Below are positions 10,501 to 20,739 of a stretch of DNA of 64,000 nucleotides, in pieces. Every line of letters begins with the position of its first letter. Positions within the stretch are counted from its first letter, which is position 1. Position numbers and translations under genes: made by a program. The notes under the pieces are model-generated. The model was not told the DNA's origin. It made no database searches and saw nothing but the letters and a program-made list of their open reading frames with translations. This stretch comes from Streptomyces griseiscabiei. GTDB taxonomy: Bacteria > Actinomycetota > Actinomycetes > Streptomycetales > Streptomycetaceae. Location of the stretch: assembly GCF_020010925.1 (NCBI RefSeq), contig NZ_JAGJBZ010000002.1:1-64000 (forward strand), in the 5' to 3' direction.

Positions 10501-10825
10501 TCACGGCGGTACCGGCGTCGACGCCGAACGACAGGTCGGTCACGACCGCCGTACCGGCCGCGACGGCCGCGACCAGCAGGGGAGTTCCGGAGCCCTCCTT
10601 CGCGTAGCGCTGGCCGAAGGTGAGACGGCCGGCCTCCGACTCGTCCAGCGCGCGGGTGTACGCCTCGTACTCCTCCGCGGCGTTCCGCGCCATCGTGTCC
10701 AGGGCGGAGCGGGCCCGGCCGAGCAGGACGACGCCGTCCGTGCGCCCGCCCGACCTGCGGACCTCGTCCTCGACCGCCCGCACCAACAGCCCTTCGGCGT
10801 CTCCCCGGTGGCTGTCCCGCATCAC
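7559..10825 (-). CDS. Giant NB-ARC/TPR regulator-like protein (AAA-STAND ATPase)
   Basis: A 1088-residue STAND-type protein. An N-terminal helical region has two hydrophobic stretches (~82-98 and ~103-125) that may bind membrane. An NB-ARC ATPase follows (~215-560) with P-loop GTPGSGRT (246-253), Walker B VAIVLDDAAD and a sensor-like LVLITSR, then a winged-helix region. At least eight TPR-like repeats follow (~600-1030; phrases such as WTMHALAAVERDRS, GWAYFQLGQLLLRMG, WSGYYLGQALEETG). The P-loop lysine is replaced by arginine (R252). Such proteins act as inducer-triggered switches in regulation or defence. No effector or DNA-binding domain is obvious at the N-terminus. The start is a GTG at 10825 after GGGGGA. 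Confidence 0.85.
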   Translation of the reverse strand: MMRDSHRGDAEGLLVRAVEDEVRRSGGRTDGVVLLGRARSALDTMARNAAEEYEAYTRALDESEAGRLTFGQRYAKEGSGTPLLVAAVAAGTAVVTDLSFGVDAGTAVSTGVIVGIASAVATVLKVTASHVPANHHRAGALGQPGGPEQLRLQWLTALEVRGIRPFLDQQRVLAASTAKKKAPQLRGADKSAAARRRNVLEQSFAQLPEADDRFAGRKAEMGKIRQWVQAARAETETRPTVVVLHGTPGSGRTALAVHATHELRDHFRGACVVDLRADSPEETPLSTRDALMHLLNRLGAPRDQLLFRERTSQDQQVKRLSELYHQHLTALPVAIVLDDAADPEQVRTLVPERSDSLVLITSRAPLALPADLPAWVHQLPVEALDGKGALELLETVAQAAEVLSSGPPAQAHGNSGSAKAVKVTEPYAYNAEAVARIRELCGGLPLALRVAGSSLGPREPRRLATDLGAYGPVEPVERALWLRYTDFGESSRQLFRRLALAGRASLGAAAAASLLATDEAEATRHLRALSHAGLIDHVHGNRYRLHDQVRAFAHARLLDEEPASERTAAQERLIVTYADLADSVLRLVDGNMSTRSDRFGQHGFVSLEEALRWLDDETSFITSTLRHAEGVNQAAVLSLLGALCDYCLLRGDLYRLGELSELAQSVDQGLLTRSVQWRTGIAARQLGELDKARTTLASVVDLYRETNHDAGAARALCSLGITLHHQGNLTEAAAKLLEALQMQSVPELAADRAWTMHALAAVERDRSHLADALDLLTRALVVHRQQESLHGEGWAYFQLGQLLLRMGEIPQAESELRTALDLFGRTRDARGQAWSMTQLARARLVAGDPSAAVDGLRQAVSRHRDNEDARGEAWSGYYLGQALEETGNLDQAVRELERSRTMFSRMRDVYGLACARHHSARVTRDQRAVQTGSLRNSGFARQLLVDARADFQRIGVAHGEAWTCLELAVVDAGNTRTPQALALCEEAVRLFTSYGDRRGEDWARFLKCTLLPYAAPGGVEIGTAVAQEDLAHLSRTAHPLRDEKLTEYIEAYELLLERGINLETGWRAWTLGMVPNRHAREVMGVPVR

Positions 10826-10957
10826 GATTCCCCCTGTCGCCGAAACGGTTGCCTCCGGCCAGTGTGCGGGGCGTAGTCCAACTAGGCGAGAGGGCCTGAT
10901 CGATGGTGAAGGTTCAGGTGCGGGGGTGCGCCGTGGGGCATCAGGGTGGTTCGCCGG

Positions 10958-11043
10958 GTGCGGGTGCGTCGTGGTTGCTCGCGCTCACGCGGCGGAGCCG
11001 CATATCGACTCGGCCCCGCGCCCCTTTCAGGGGCGCGGCCCTG
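10958..11043. repeat. Dispersed intergenic repeat, family B, copy 1
   Basis: This stretch between the divergent genes starting at 10825 and 11086 is nearly identical, in inverted orientation, to 60897-60992. Shared parts are GTGGTTGCTCGCGC, CACGCGGCGGAGCCGCA and a terminal hairpin GCGCCCCT...AGGGGCGC. The 5' region of the downstream gene is therefore largely repeat. Confidence 0.7.
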
Positions 11044-11085
11044 TGCTGAACCGTCATCCCCGGGTACTGGGTGATGATGGTGACC

Positions 11086-13158
<2,073 letters not shown>

Positions 13159-13319
13159 AAGTCGCCGGTCAGGGACCGGGGCAAGGGCGCACAACTGACC
13201 GGAAACGGCATGGTGTGCGGACACGTCCGATTAGATGTTCTACCGAACGGAAACACGCTTTTTATCGGAAGGGTCCCCAGGGTTCACAGTTTCCCCCTAG
13301 TCTCTGCACAGTGACGCGT

Positions 13320-13334
13320 CGGGAGTAACTCCCG
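13320..13334. promoter_or_regulatory. Inverted repeat upstream of the polysaccharide operon
   Basis: CGGGAGT and its complement flank a single A (13320-13334), 38 bp before the TTG start at 13372. It could be an operator or leader hairpin for the four-gene glycosyltransferase/copper-oxidase operon. The rest of 13159-13371 shows no gene and no clear terminator. Confidence 0.4.
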
Positions 13335-13371
13335 CCGCGACAGGGGGTATTGGGATCCGGGGGGATCTATT

Positions 13372-14640
13372 TTGCTGACGTCTGTCTTCATAGCCGTCGT
13401 TTCGCTTGCCTTGTTCTGGATGGCGGCCTTCACCTTGTGGTGGCAGATGCACGCGTGGCGAACGCCCGAAGTGCTGGCCTCCACCCGCTTCAGCAGACCG
13501 GACGGCGACGAGCATGTGTCGTTCTCACTGCTGCTGCCGGCACGCCATGAACAGGCCGTGCTGGACCACACCATCCAACGACTGCTCGAATCCAGCCACG
13601 ACGACTTCGAGATCATCGTGATCGTCGGGCACGACGACCCGGAGACCACCGCGGTGGCCCGGGCCGCCGAGGAACGGGACCCGCGGGTCCGTGTGGTGGT
13701 CGACCACCACGAGAAGAAGAACAAGCCGAAGGCCATGAACACGGCGCTGCCGCACTGCCGCGGCGATGTCGTCGGGGTCTTCGACGCCGAGGACCAGGTC
13801 CATCCCGAGCTGCTCACCCATGTCGACCACGCCTTCCGCACCACGGGCGCGGACGTGGTCCAGGGCGGAGTGCAGCTCATCAACTTCCACTCCAGCTGGT
13901 ACAGCCTGCGCAACTGCCTGGAGTACTTCTTCTGGTTCCGGTCCCGGCTGCATCTGCATGCGCAGAAAGGGTTCATCCCGCTCGGCGGCAACACCGTCTT
14001 CGTCCGCACCGACGTCCTGCGCGAGGCCGACGGCTGGGACCCGCACTGCCTCGCCGAGGACTGCGACCTGGGCGTCCGGCTCTCCAGCGTCGGCAAGAAG
14101 GTCGTCGTCGCCTACGACTCCGACATGGTGACCCGGGAGGAGACCCCCGGCAGCCTGATGTCCCTGATGAAGCAGCGCACCCGCTGGAACCAGGGCTTCC
14201 TCCAGGTCTACCGGAAGAAGGACTGGAAGCAACTGCCCGGATTCCGGCAGCGGTTGCTGGCCCGCTACACCCTGATGACCCCGTATCTCCAGGCGATCTC
14301 CGGGGTGATCATCCCGCTCAACGTGGCCGTCGCGCTCTTCCTCGACGTCCCCGTCGGCGTCGCCTTCATCACCTTCCTGCCGGCCGTCACCGCCCTCGTC
14401 ACCTTCGTGTTCGAGCTGGTCGGACTGCACGACTTCGGCAAGCAGTACGGCCTGCGCGTGCGGTTCGTGCACTACGCCAAGCTCGTTGTCGGCGGCCCCT
14501 TCTACCAGGTGCTCCTCGCCTTCGCCGCGGTGCGCGCCGTATGGCGTGAGCAACGCGGCCGCAACGACTGGGAGTTGACCAGTCACGTCGGCGCACATCT
14601 CGTGAACGCGAACGTGGACCGAGAGGACGTTCCCGCGTGA
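13372..14640 (+). CDS. Processive-type family 2 glycosyltransferase (cellulose-synthase-like)
   Basis: A 422-residue membrane GT2. There is an N-terminal membrane anchor (~3-24), a catalytic domain (~45-290) with LLPARHEQ, the acidic substrate motif FDAEDQ, the catalytic ED of CLAEDCDLG, and QRTRW, the QxxRW motif of processive synthases (cellulose, hyaluronan, PNAG). Three to four C-terminal membrane segments follow (~305-385). It probably polymerises a surface polysaccharide from a nucleotide sugar. It lacks the PilZ domain of bacterial BcsA. The TTG at 13372 follows a strong GGGGGGAT. The next gene overlaps the stop (GTGA). Confidence 0.88.
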   Translation: MLTSVFIAVVSLALFWMAAFTLWWQMHAWRTPEVLASTRFSRPDGDEHVSFSLLLPARHEQAVLDHTIQRLLESSHDDFEIIVIVGHDDPETTAVARAAEERDPRVRVVVDHHEKKNKPKAMNTALPHCRGDVVGVFDAEDQVHPELLTHVDHAFRTTGADVVQGGVQLINFHSSWYSLRNCLEYFFWFRSRLHLHAQKGFIPLGGNTVFVRTDVLREADGWDPHCLAEDCDLGVRLSSVGKKVVVAYDSDMVTREETPGSLMSLMKQRTRWNQGFLQVYRKKDWKQLPGFRQRLLARYTLMTPYLQAISGVIIPLNVAVALFLDVPVGVAFITFLPAVTALVTFVFELVGLHDFGKQYGLRVRFVHYAKLVVGGPFYQVLLAFAAVRAVWREQRGRNDWELTSHVGAHLVNANVDREDVPA

Positions 14641-16307
14641 CCTCCATACTTCCCGCGGCGACCAAGACGGAAGTCAAGGTTCCCGCGCAGCGGACAGCTG
14701 CGCCCGCAGCCGGTTCGACCAGTCGAACGACTCCGTCCCCTGTCGCTCCGCCGGGCCCCAAGCGGCTGCGCGACTCCCGCCTCGACCTGCTGCTCTGCGG
14801 TCTCCTGCTCGTCGCGATCATGATCGTGCAGGGCTGGAACATCGCCGACTACCCGACCCTCAGCGACGACGAGGGCACCTACCTCGCCCAGGCCTGGGCC
14901 GTGCAGGAGGGCAGGGGACTCGCCCACTACACCTACTGGTACGACCACCCGCCGCTCGGCTGGATCCAGCTCGCCGTACTGACCTGGATCCCCGCCCAGC
15001 TCTCCCCCGAGTCGATGACCGTCGGCTCGATGCGCGCGGTGATGCTGCTGATCAGCGCCGTCAGCGCGATCCTCGTCTACGTCCTCGGCCGCCGTCTGTC
15101 GCTGCCCCGCTGGGCCGCCGGCCTCGGCATGGCCCTCTTCGGGCTGTCCCCGCTGTCGGTGGTGCTCCAGCGGGAGATCTTCCTCGACAACATCGCGGTG
15201 ATGTGGACGCTCCTCGCGTTCTGCCTCGCCGCCTCACCGAGCCGTCACCTCTGGCACCACTTCGGCGCCGGCATCGCCGCCGCCGCGGCCGTGCTCACCA
15301 AGGAGACGATGCTCCTCGTCCTGCCCGCCGTGCTGCTCACCATGTGGCGGCACAGCCACCGCGACACCCGGAAGTTCGCCCTCACCGGCGCCGTCACCGC
15401 CTGCGTCCTGATCGGCGTCTCGTACCCGCTGTTCGCCCTGCTCAAGGGCGAGCTGCTGCCCGGAGCCGGCCATGTGTCGCTGTGGGACGGCATCGTCTAC
15501 CAGATGAGCCGCCCCGGCTCCGGCTTCATCCTCACCGAGGGCACCGGCTCGTACGGCGTCCTGCAGTCCTGGCTGTACTACGACCGGGTCCTGCCGCTCG
15601 GCGGCCTCGCGGGTGCCCTGCTCCTGCTGGTGACCTGGCGCTGGTCGGTGACCGCGCGCGCCCTCGCCGGACCGGCGCTCGCCGTCGCGATCCTCGCCGG
15701 CATGGCCCTGCGCCCCGGCTACCTCCCCGCGATGTACGTCCTCCAGGCCCTGCCCTTCCTCGCCCTCGTCCTCGCGGGCGGCACGGCGAGCGTCGCGCAC
15801 GGCGTACTGCGCCGGTGGCGGAGCACGACCGAGCACCGGGCCCTGACCTGGGCACGGCACGGTGTGGCCCTGGCGCTGGCCGCCGCCGCGACGGTGTACG
15901 TCGTCCCGCGCTGGTACGACGGCAACCACACCGCGATGACGTTCGACGCCAACGCCCCCTACCAGCAGGCCGCGAAGTGGCTCGGCAGCGAGGTCGAGGA
16001 CCCCGCGGGCACCCGGGTCCTCGTCGACGACGCGCTCTGGCTGGACCTCGTCCACGAGGGCTACAAGCCGGGGCTCGGCGTCATCTGGTTCTACAAGGCC
16101 GACCTCGACCCGGCGGTGACGAAGACGATGCCGCGCGGCTGGCGCGACCTCGACTACGTGGTCGCCTCCCCGACCGTACGGCGTGACGCGGTCGACCTGC
16201 CCAACGTCAAGGGCGCCATCGAGAACTCGACCCCGGTCGCCACCTTCGGCACCGGCGAGGACCGTATCGAGATCCGCAAGATCGAGGCCGCTGGAGGCGA
16301 CCGATGA
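14637..16307 (+). CDS. Polytopic membrane glycosyltransferase (PMT/ArnT-like)
   Basis: A 556-residue polytopic protein with around ten membrane segments from residue ~45 to ~430 and a soluble C-terminal domain. SDDEGTYLAQAWA (acidic catalytic pair in the first outer loop) and YDHPPLGWIQL are typical of PMT_2/GT83-like enzymes that use polyprenyl-phosphate sugars. The Ala/Pro/Thr-rich first 40 residues are probably disordered. The GTG at 14637 lies in the stop of the upstream GT2, and its own stop overlaps the following start. The neighbouring DPM1-like protein could supply its lipid-linked donor (inference). Confidence 0.85.
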   Translation: MTSILPAATKTEVKVPAQRTAAPAAGSTSRTTPSPVAPPGPKRLRDSRLDLLLCGLLLVAIMIVQGWNIADYPTLSDDEGTYLAQAWAVQEGRGLAHYTYWYDHPPLGWIQLAVLTWIPAQLSPESMTVGSMRAVMLLISAVSAILVYVLGRRLSLPRWAAGLGMALFGLSPLSVVLQREIFLDNIAVMWTLLAFCLAASPSRHLWHHFGAGIAAAAAVLTKETMLLVLPAVLLTMWRHSHRDTRKFALTGAVTACVLIGVSYPLFALLKGELLPGAGHVSLWDGIVYQMSRPGSGFILTEGTGSYGVLQSWLYYDRVLPLGGLAGALLLLVTWRWSVTARALAGPALAVAILAGMALRPGYLPAMYVLQALPFLALVLAGGTASVAHGVLRRWRSTTEHRALTWARHGVALALAAAATVYVVPRWYDGNHTAMTFDANAPYQQAAKWLGSEVEDPAGTRVLVDDALWLDLVHEGYKPGLGVIWFYKADLDPAVTKTMPRGWRDLDYVVASPTVRRDAVDLPNVKGAIENSTPVATFGTGEDRIEIRKIEAAGGDR

Positions 16308-17599
16308 ACAGCGGAAGCCACGAGTCCACCGCGCCCGGGGCACTCGGCGATCCGGCCGCGCGGGGTGCCGAGGTCCCCGAGCCGGGCGCCGTCACCATCG
16401 TCGTACCGACCTTCAACGAGTCCGCGAACGTACGGGAGTTGCTGCACCGGATCACCGAGACGGTCCCCGGGCGGCTGCCCTGCGAGGTCGTCTTCGTGGA
16501 CGACTCCACCGACGACACCCCCGAGGTGATCGAGAAGGCCGCGCAGGACTGCCCGTTCCCGGTGACCGTGCTGCACCGCGACGAACCGGTCGGCGGCCTC
16601 GGCGGCGCGGTGGTCGAGGGCATCAAGGCGGCCACCTCCGACTGGATCGTCGTCATGGACGGCGATCTGCAGCACCCGCCGTCGCTGGTACCGGATCTGG
16701 TGGCGACCGGGGAGCGGTCGTCGGCTGGCCTGGTGGTCGCCTCCCGCTACATCAAGGGCGGCAGCCGCGCCGGACTCGCGGGCAGCTACCGGGTGGCCGT
16801 CTCACGCGGGGCGACCTGGCTCACCAAGTCCCTCTTCCCGCGCCGGCTGCACGGCATCAGCGACCCGATGAGCGGCTTCTTCGCGATCCGGCGCAGCGCG
16901 GTCACCGCCGAGATCCTCCAGCCGCTCGGCTACAAGATCCTCCTCGAACTGGCCGTGCGCAGCCGTCCGCGCCGGGTCACGGAGGTGCCCTTCGTCTTCC
17001 AGGACCGGTACGCCGGCGAGTCCAAGTCGACCGCGCAGGAGGGCCTCAGGTTCCTGCGCCACCTCGTCGGACTGCGCACCGCGTCGCCGCTGGCCCGCAT
17101 GATGGTCTTCGGGCTGATCGGTGTCACCGGCTTCCTGCCGAACCTCGCGGGTCTGTACGCCCTCACCTCGGCCGGGATGCACTACGTCCCCGCCGAGATC
17201 CTCGCCAATCAGCTCGGGGTGCTCTGGAACTTCTTCCTCATCGAGCACCTCTGCTTCCGCGAGCGGCGCCAGTACCGCAAGGGGTGGGACCGCGTCGGCC
17301 GGTTCGCGTTGCTCGCCAACGCCGACCTGGTGCTGCGCATCCCGCTGATCGCCCTGTTCGTGGGGGAGTTCGGGATGGGCGCGCTGCCCGCGACCGCGCT
17401 CGCCCTGGTGACGACGTTCGTCCTGCGCTTCGCCGGGACCGAGGCGCTCGTCTATCTGCCCCGCAAGAAGTCCCGCCGCGGGGAGCGCGGCGGGCGGAAG
17501 CGGGCCGAGAAGCAGGCCGAGCGGTCAGGCCGGTCCGATGCGACCGACCGGTCCGGGCGGCCCGCGGAGCCCGAGCAGTCGGCAAGGAGAGCCGCGTGA
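16304..17599 (+). CDS. Polyprenyl-phosphate glycosyltransferase fused to GtrA domain
   Basis: A 431-residue two-domain protein. Residues ~28-255 are a DPM1-like GT2 (VTIVVPTFNESANVRELL, DDSTDDTPEV, MDGDLQHPP, SRYIKGG), which transfers a sugar from a nucleotide donor to polyprenyl phosphate. Residues ~262-390 form a GtrA-like four-helix membrane domain thought to help flip the lipid-linked sugar. The tail is Arg/Lys/Ser-rich and disordered. It overlaps both neighbours by 4 nt. Together with the PMT-like enzyme it makes a lipid-linked glycosylation pair. Confidence 0.9.
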   Translation: MNSGSHESTAPGALGDPAARGAEVPEPGAVTIVVPTFNESANVRELLHRITETVPGRLPCEVVFVDDSTDDTPEVIEKAAQDCPFPVTVLHRDEPVGGLGGAVVEGIKAATSDWIVVMDGDLQHPPSLVPDLVATGERSSAGLVVASRYIKGGSRAGLAGSYRVAVSRGATWLTKSLFPRRLHGISDPMSGFFAIRRSAVTAEILQPLGYKILLELAVRSRPRRVTEVPFVFQDRYAGESKSTAQEGLRFLRHLVGLRTASPLARMMVFGLIGVTGFLPNLAGLYALTSAGMHYVPAEILANQLGVLWNFFLIEHLCFRERRQYRKGWDRVGRFALLANADLVLRIPLIALFVGEFGMGALPATALALVTTFVLRFAGTEALVYLPRKKSRRGERGGRKRAEKQAERSGRSDATDRSGRPAEPEQSARRAA

Positions 17600-20091
17600 A
17601 GAACCACCTGAAGAACCGTCTGACGGGCCGCTTGGCGGTCTGGGTCGGACACGGAAACAGACCCGGACCGAGACCGAGACCGAGGGTCAGACGCAGAACC
17701 GCCCTGCTGGCGGTCGGAGCACTCGCCTCCGGCCTCCTGCTGATCTCACCCCAGCCCGCGTCCGCCGCCAACCTCATCCAGAACCCCGGCTTCGAGACGG
17801 CCGGCGGTGACGACATGCCGTACTGCTGGGAGAAGTCGGGCTGGGGCGACAACGACTTCTCCTTCACCACCACGTCCGACGCCCACACCGGCGCCAAGGC
17901 CATGAAGGTCGAGCTGACCCGCCGGGTCTCCGGCGACCGCAAGGCCCTGATCACCGAGTCGGCGGCCTGCGCGCCGTCGGTCGCGGTGGGCAAGCAGTAC
18001 GACCTGTCCCTCTGGTACAAGTCGACGACCCCGGACACCTCCGTCACCGTCTTCCGGCACGACACCACGGCCGGCTGGCAGTACTGGACGGACCTCAAGA
18101 CGCTGGAGATGGCGGGCAGTTGGACCGAGGCGACGGTCCGCACCCCCGAGATCCCGGCGGGCACCGACCGCATCACCTGGGGCGCCTCCGTCTACGGCAC
18201 CGGCTCCCTCACCACCGACGACTACACGATGGACGTCGTCGCCGACCCCGTCCCCGAACCGGAGTGCACGGGCACGGCGGACGAGTGCCTCAACGGCCGC
18301 TGGGACGTGCTGCCCACCCAGAACCCCGTCCGCTCCATGCACTCCGTCGTCCTCAACAACGGCAAGGTGCTGCTGATCGCCGGCTCCGGCAACAGCGAGG
18401 AGATGTTCGAGGCGGGCACCTTCACCTCGGCCGTGTACGACCCGGTGAACGGCACGTACAAGCAGATCCCCACGCCCGACGACATGTTCTGCGCGGGCCA
18501 TGTCCAGCTGGACGACGGCCGGGTCCTCGTCATGAGCGGCAACAAGGCGTACCCGGCGGCCAACGGCTCGCACGGCTACGAGGGCTACAAGGACTCGTAC
18601 ATCTTCGACCCGGTGACGGAGACGTACAGCAAGACCAACGACATGAACGACGGCCACTGGTATCCGTCGGCGACGATCCTCGGCAACGGTGATGTCATCT
18701 CGTTCGGCGGTCTGCGCGAGGACTCCACGGGTTCGGTGACGGCCGAGCTGTGGTCGGACGCCGAGCAGCAGTGGCAGCCGCTGTGGAAGGTCAACCAGAC
18801 CTGGTCGTACTGGGGTCTGTACCCGTCGATGATCCTGATGCAGGACGGCCGCCTCTTCTACTCCGGCAGCCATGTCTTCGGCAACAACATCCCCGGCACG
18901 GGGTCGGCGATCTACGACTACGACGCCAACACGGTCACCCAGATCCCGGGCCTGCAGCGGAAGGACGAGCGCGACCAGTCCGCGAGCGTGCTGCTGCCGC
19001 CCGCCCAGGACCAGAAGGTCCTGACGATCGGCGGCGGCAACATCGAGTCGAACCCCGAGGCGAACCGCCTCACGGACGTCATCGACCTCAAGGCCGCGAA
19101 CCCCGCGTACGTGGCGGGCCCGCCGATCCCGCAGGGCACGGTCGACCTGGGCAACGGAAAGGTCGCGCAGACAGGCAACCAGGGCAAGATGTACGTCTCG
19201 GCGGTGCTCCTCCCCGACGGCAAGGTCCTGGAGACGGGCGGCGCCCTGCACAACCGCGCCGACCCGGTCTACGAGACGTCGCTCTACGACCCGGCCACGA
19301 ACACGTTCGACCCGGTGGCGACGGACCCGGAGGAGCGCGGCTACCACTCGTCCGCCTTCCTGCTCCCGGACGGCCGTGTCATGACCACGGGTGACAACCC
19401 GGGCAACGGCTCCTGGAACCACGACGTGTCGATCTACACCCCGCCGTACCTGCTGAAGGGCGACCGCCCGGACATCACCTCGGTGATCGACAAGGAGTGG
19501 GTGTACGGCGACACGCAGCGCATCACGGTGGACCGGCCCATCGCCAAGGCGGAACTGATCCGCCCGGCCGCGGTGACCCACTCCTCCGACCCGAACCAGC
19601 GCTTCGTGGATCTCCCCTTGTCGGTCGACGGCAACAACGTCGACCTGAACGTGACGAGCAACCCCAACCTGGCCCCGCCCGGCTGGTACATGCTCTTCGC
19701 GGTCGACGCGAACGGTGTCCCGTCGGTGGCGGAATGGGTCCACCTCCAGGGCCCCTCCGCCCTCGCCGAAGCCTCCGGTGAGGCTCCCTCGGCCCATGTC
19801 CACGAGTTCGCCGAGTCCCCGAAGGGCAAGACCACGGGCCCGGGGAAGAAGGCGAAGTCCAAGAAGGTCAGCCCGACGATCTCCGGCTGCGACCGCCACT
19901 ACGGCACGGCCAACGTGTGTGTGCCGACGGTCTTCCCGGACGAGGTCACGAACACGACGGCCGCGCGCTGCGCGTGGCTGAAGGAGAACGACTACGGCCG
20001 TCTGAAGGTCAACGGCAAGGACGATCCGCTGAAGCTGGACCGCGACAAGGACGGTCTGGCCTGTGGAAAGGCGGATGTGAAGCGCCGCTGA
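17596..20091 (+). CDS. Secreted galactose-oxidase-like copper radical oxidase with CBM-like and excalibur domains
   Basis: An 831-residue exported protein. It has a basic N-terminus and signal peptide (~32-58, cleavage near ASAA), a carbohydrate-binding-like domain (~59-215), a kelch beta-propeller (~245-600), a DUF1929 domain (~625-750), a linker, and a C-terminal excalibur calcium-binding motif (DRDKDGLACG, residues ~817-826). All copper-radical residues expected from galactose oxidase are present: C299 and Y356 (Cys-Tyr cofactor, HWYPS), Y583 and H584 (GYHSS), and H662 (THSSD). It should oxidise a primary alcohol of a glycan at the cell surface, producing H2O2. In Streptomyces, GlxA plays such a role with CslA. 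The GTG overlaps the upstream stop. Confidence 0.92.
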   Translation: MKNHLKNRLTGRLAVWVGHGNRPGPRPRPRVRRRTALLAVGALASGLLLISPQPASAANLIQNPGFETAGGDDMPYCWEKSGWGDNDFSFTTTSDAHTGAKAMKVELTRRVSGDRKALITESAACAPSVAVGKQYDLSLWYKSTTPDTSVTVFRHDTTAGWQYWTDLKTLEMAGSWTEATVRTPEIPAGTDRITWGASVYGTGSLTTDDYTMDVVADPVPEPECTGTADECLNGRWDVLPTQNPVRSMHSVVLNNGKVLLIAGSGNSEEMFEAGTFTSAVYDPVNGTYKQIPTPDDMFCAGHVQLDDGRVLVMSGNKAYPAANGSHGYEGYKDSYIFDPVTETYSKTNDMNDGHWYPSATILGNGDVISFGGLREDSTGSVTAELWSDAEQQWQPLWKVNQTWSYWGLYPSMILMQDGRLFYSGSHVFGNNIPGTGSAIYDYDANTVTQIPGLQRKDERDQSASVLLPPAQDQKVLTIGGGNIESNPEANRLTDVIDLKAANPAYVAGPPIPQGTVDLGNGKVAQTGNQGKMYVSAVLLPDGKVLETGGALHNRADPVYETSLYDPATNTFDPVATDPEERGYHSSAFLLPDGRVMTTGDNPGNGSWNHDVSIYTPPYLLKGDRPDITSVIDKEWVYGDTQRITVDRPIAKAELIRPAAVTHSSDPNQRFVDLPLSVDGNNVDLNVTSNPNLAPPGWYMLFAVDANGVPSVAEWVHLQGPSALAEASGEAPSAHVHEFAESPKGKTTGPGKKAKSKKVSPTISGCDRHYGTANVCVPTVFPDEVTNTTAARCAWLKENDYGRLKVNGKDDPLKLDRDKDGLACGKADVKRR

Positions 20092-20111
20092 CGGCTCGCT
20101 TCAGGTCCCAT

Positions 20112-20149
20112 GGCCCCGTATTCGGCGGATGTCCGCCGGGTACGGGGCC
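20112..20149. terminator. Stacked hairpin terminator
   Basis: An outer stem GGCCCCGTA/TACGGGGCC (20112-20120, 20141-20149) encloses an inner stem CGGCGGA/TCCGCCG. It lies between the convergent copper oxidase and MarR genes. Confidence 0.7.
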
Positions 20150-20181
20150 GTCTCATGTGCGGTGGGGTGTGGTGCGGGCGT

Positions 20182-20655
20182 TCAGCTCTGCCCGGTGAGC
20201 GTGCCCGTGGCCCGCTGCTGGATCGCGGCCGACCGGCGGAGGAAGTCGAGGATCACGGCGAGCTGCTCGTCGGTGTACCCGGCGTACAGGGCTTCCAGAC
20301 CGGTGACGAAATCGGCGAACAGCGGGCCGAAGCTCGCCACATGCTCCCGTTCGATCTCGACGATCACCCGGCGCCCGTCGACGCTGTCACGGGTCCGGCG
20401 GACGAAGCCCTTGCGCTCCAGCCGGTCGACCAGCCCGCTCACCGACGCGGGCGCCAGACCGGTGCGTGCGGCGATCTCTCCCGAGGTCAGCGGCCCCTCC
20501 CGCTCCAGCAGGTCGAGGGTCTTTTCCTCGGTCATGCCCAGGCCCATACGGGCGCCGACGGCGGCGTGGAACATCACTGCCGCGTTGCTGTGCTCGCGGC
20601 CCGCCTGGTGCAGCGAGGCAAGGAGTTCGCCGCGCCGATCAGCGTCGCTTGACAC
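20182..20655 (-). CDS. MarR-family regulator of the adjacent monooxygenase/oxidase pair
   Basis: A 157-residue winged-helix regulator. LTSGEIAARTGLAPASVSGLVDRLERKGFVRRTRDSVDGRRVIVEI forms the DNA-binding domain (~50-105), with recognition helix APASVSGLVDRL. I chose the GTG at 20655 because AGGAGG sits 9 nt before it. An ATG at 20673 is in frame, but that AGGAGG lies inside it as codons 2-3. The gene is divergent from the FAD monooxygenase. A palindromic operator candidate lies between them, so autorepression and repression of the oxidase genes are likely. Confidence 0.87.
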   Translation of the reverse strand: MSSDADRRGELLASLHQAGREHSNAAVMFHAAVGARMGLGMTEEKTLDLLEREGPLTSGEIAARTGLAPASVSGLVDRLERKGFVRRTRDSVDGRRVIVEIEREHVASFGPLFADFVTGLEALYAGYTDEQLAVILDFLRRSAAIQQRATGTLTGQS

Positions 20656-20677
20656 CCGTGCCACCCTCCTCATACAT

Positions 20678-20695
20678 TTCGTTCGTGCGAACTAA
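20678..20695. promoter_or_regulatory. MarR operator candidate
   Basis: The site contains GTTCG, TG, CGAAC (20681-20692) flanked by TT/AA, giving an 18-bp near-perfect palindrome in the divergent intergenic region. It lies about 23 bp from the MarR start and 45 bp from the monooxygenase start. Length and position are typical of MarR-family operators. Confidence 0.65.
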
Positions 20696-20739
20696 ATAAC
20701 TTAGCGTCACCATGCTAGCACCGAGGGGGCGGAGCCACA

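Noticed and set aside
9020..10876. A 618-codon plus-strand frame opposite the NB-ARC gene (also 7592-9010)
   Set aside because: No ribosome-binding site or motif; typical GC-third-position artefact.
17746..19899. A 717-codon minus-strand frame opposite the copper oxidase gene
   Set aside because: Shadow frame with Val/Arg/Gly-rich nonsense composition; the plus strand has complete catalytic residues.
13372..20091. The operon as the orthologue of the CslA-GlxA locus
   Set aside because: The GT2 is shorter than CslA-type synthases and the oxidase has extra domains and different neighbours; the relation is by function class only, pending phylogeny.
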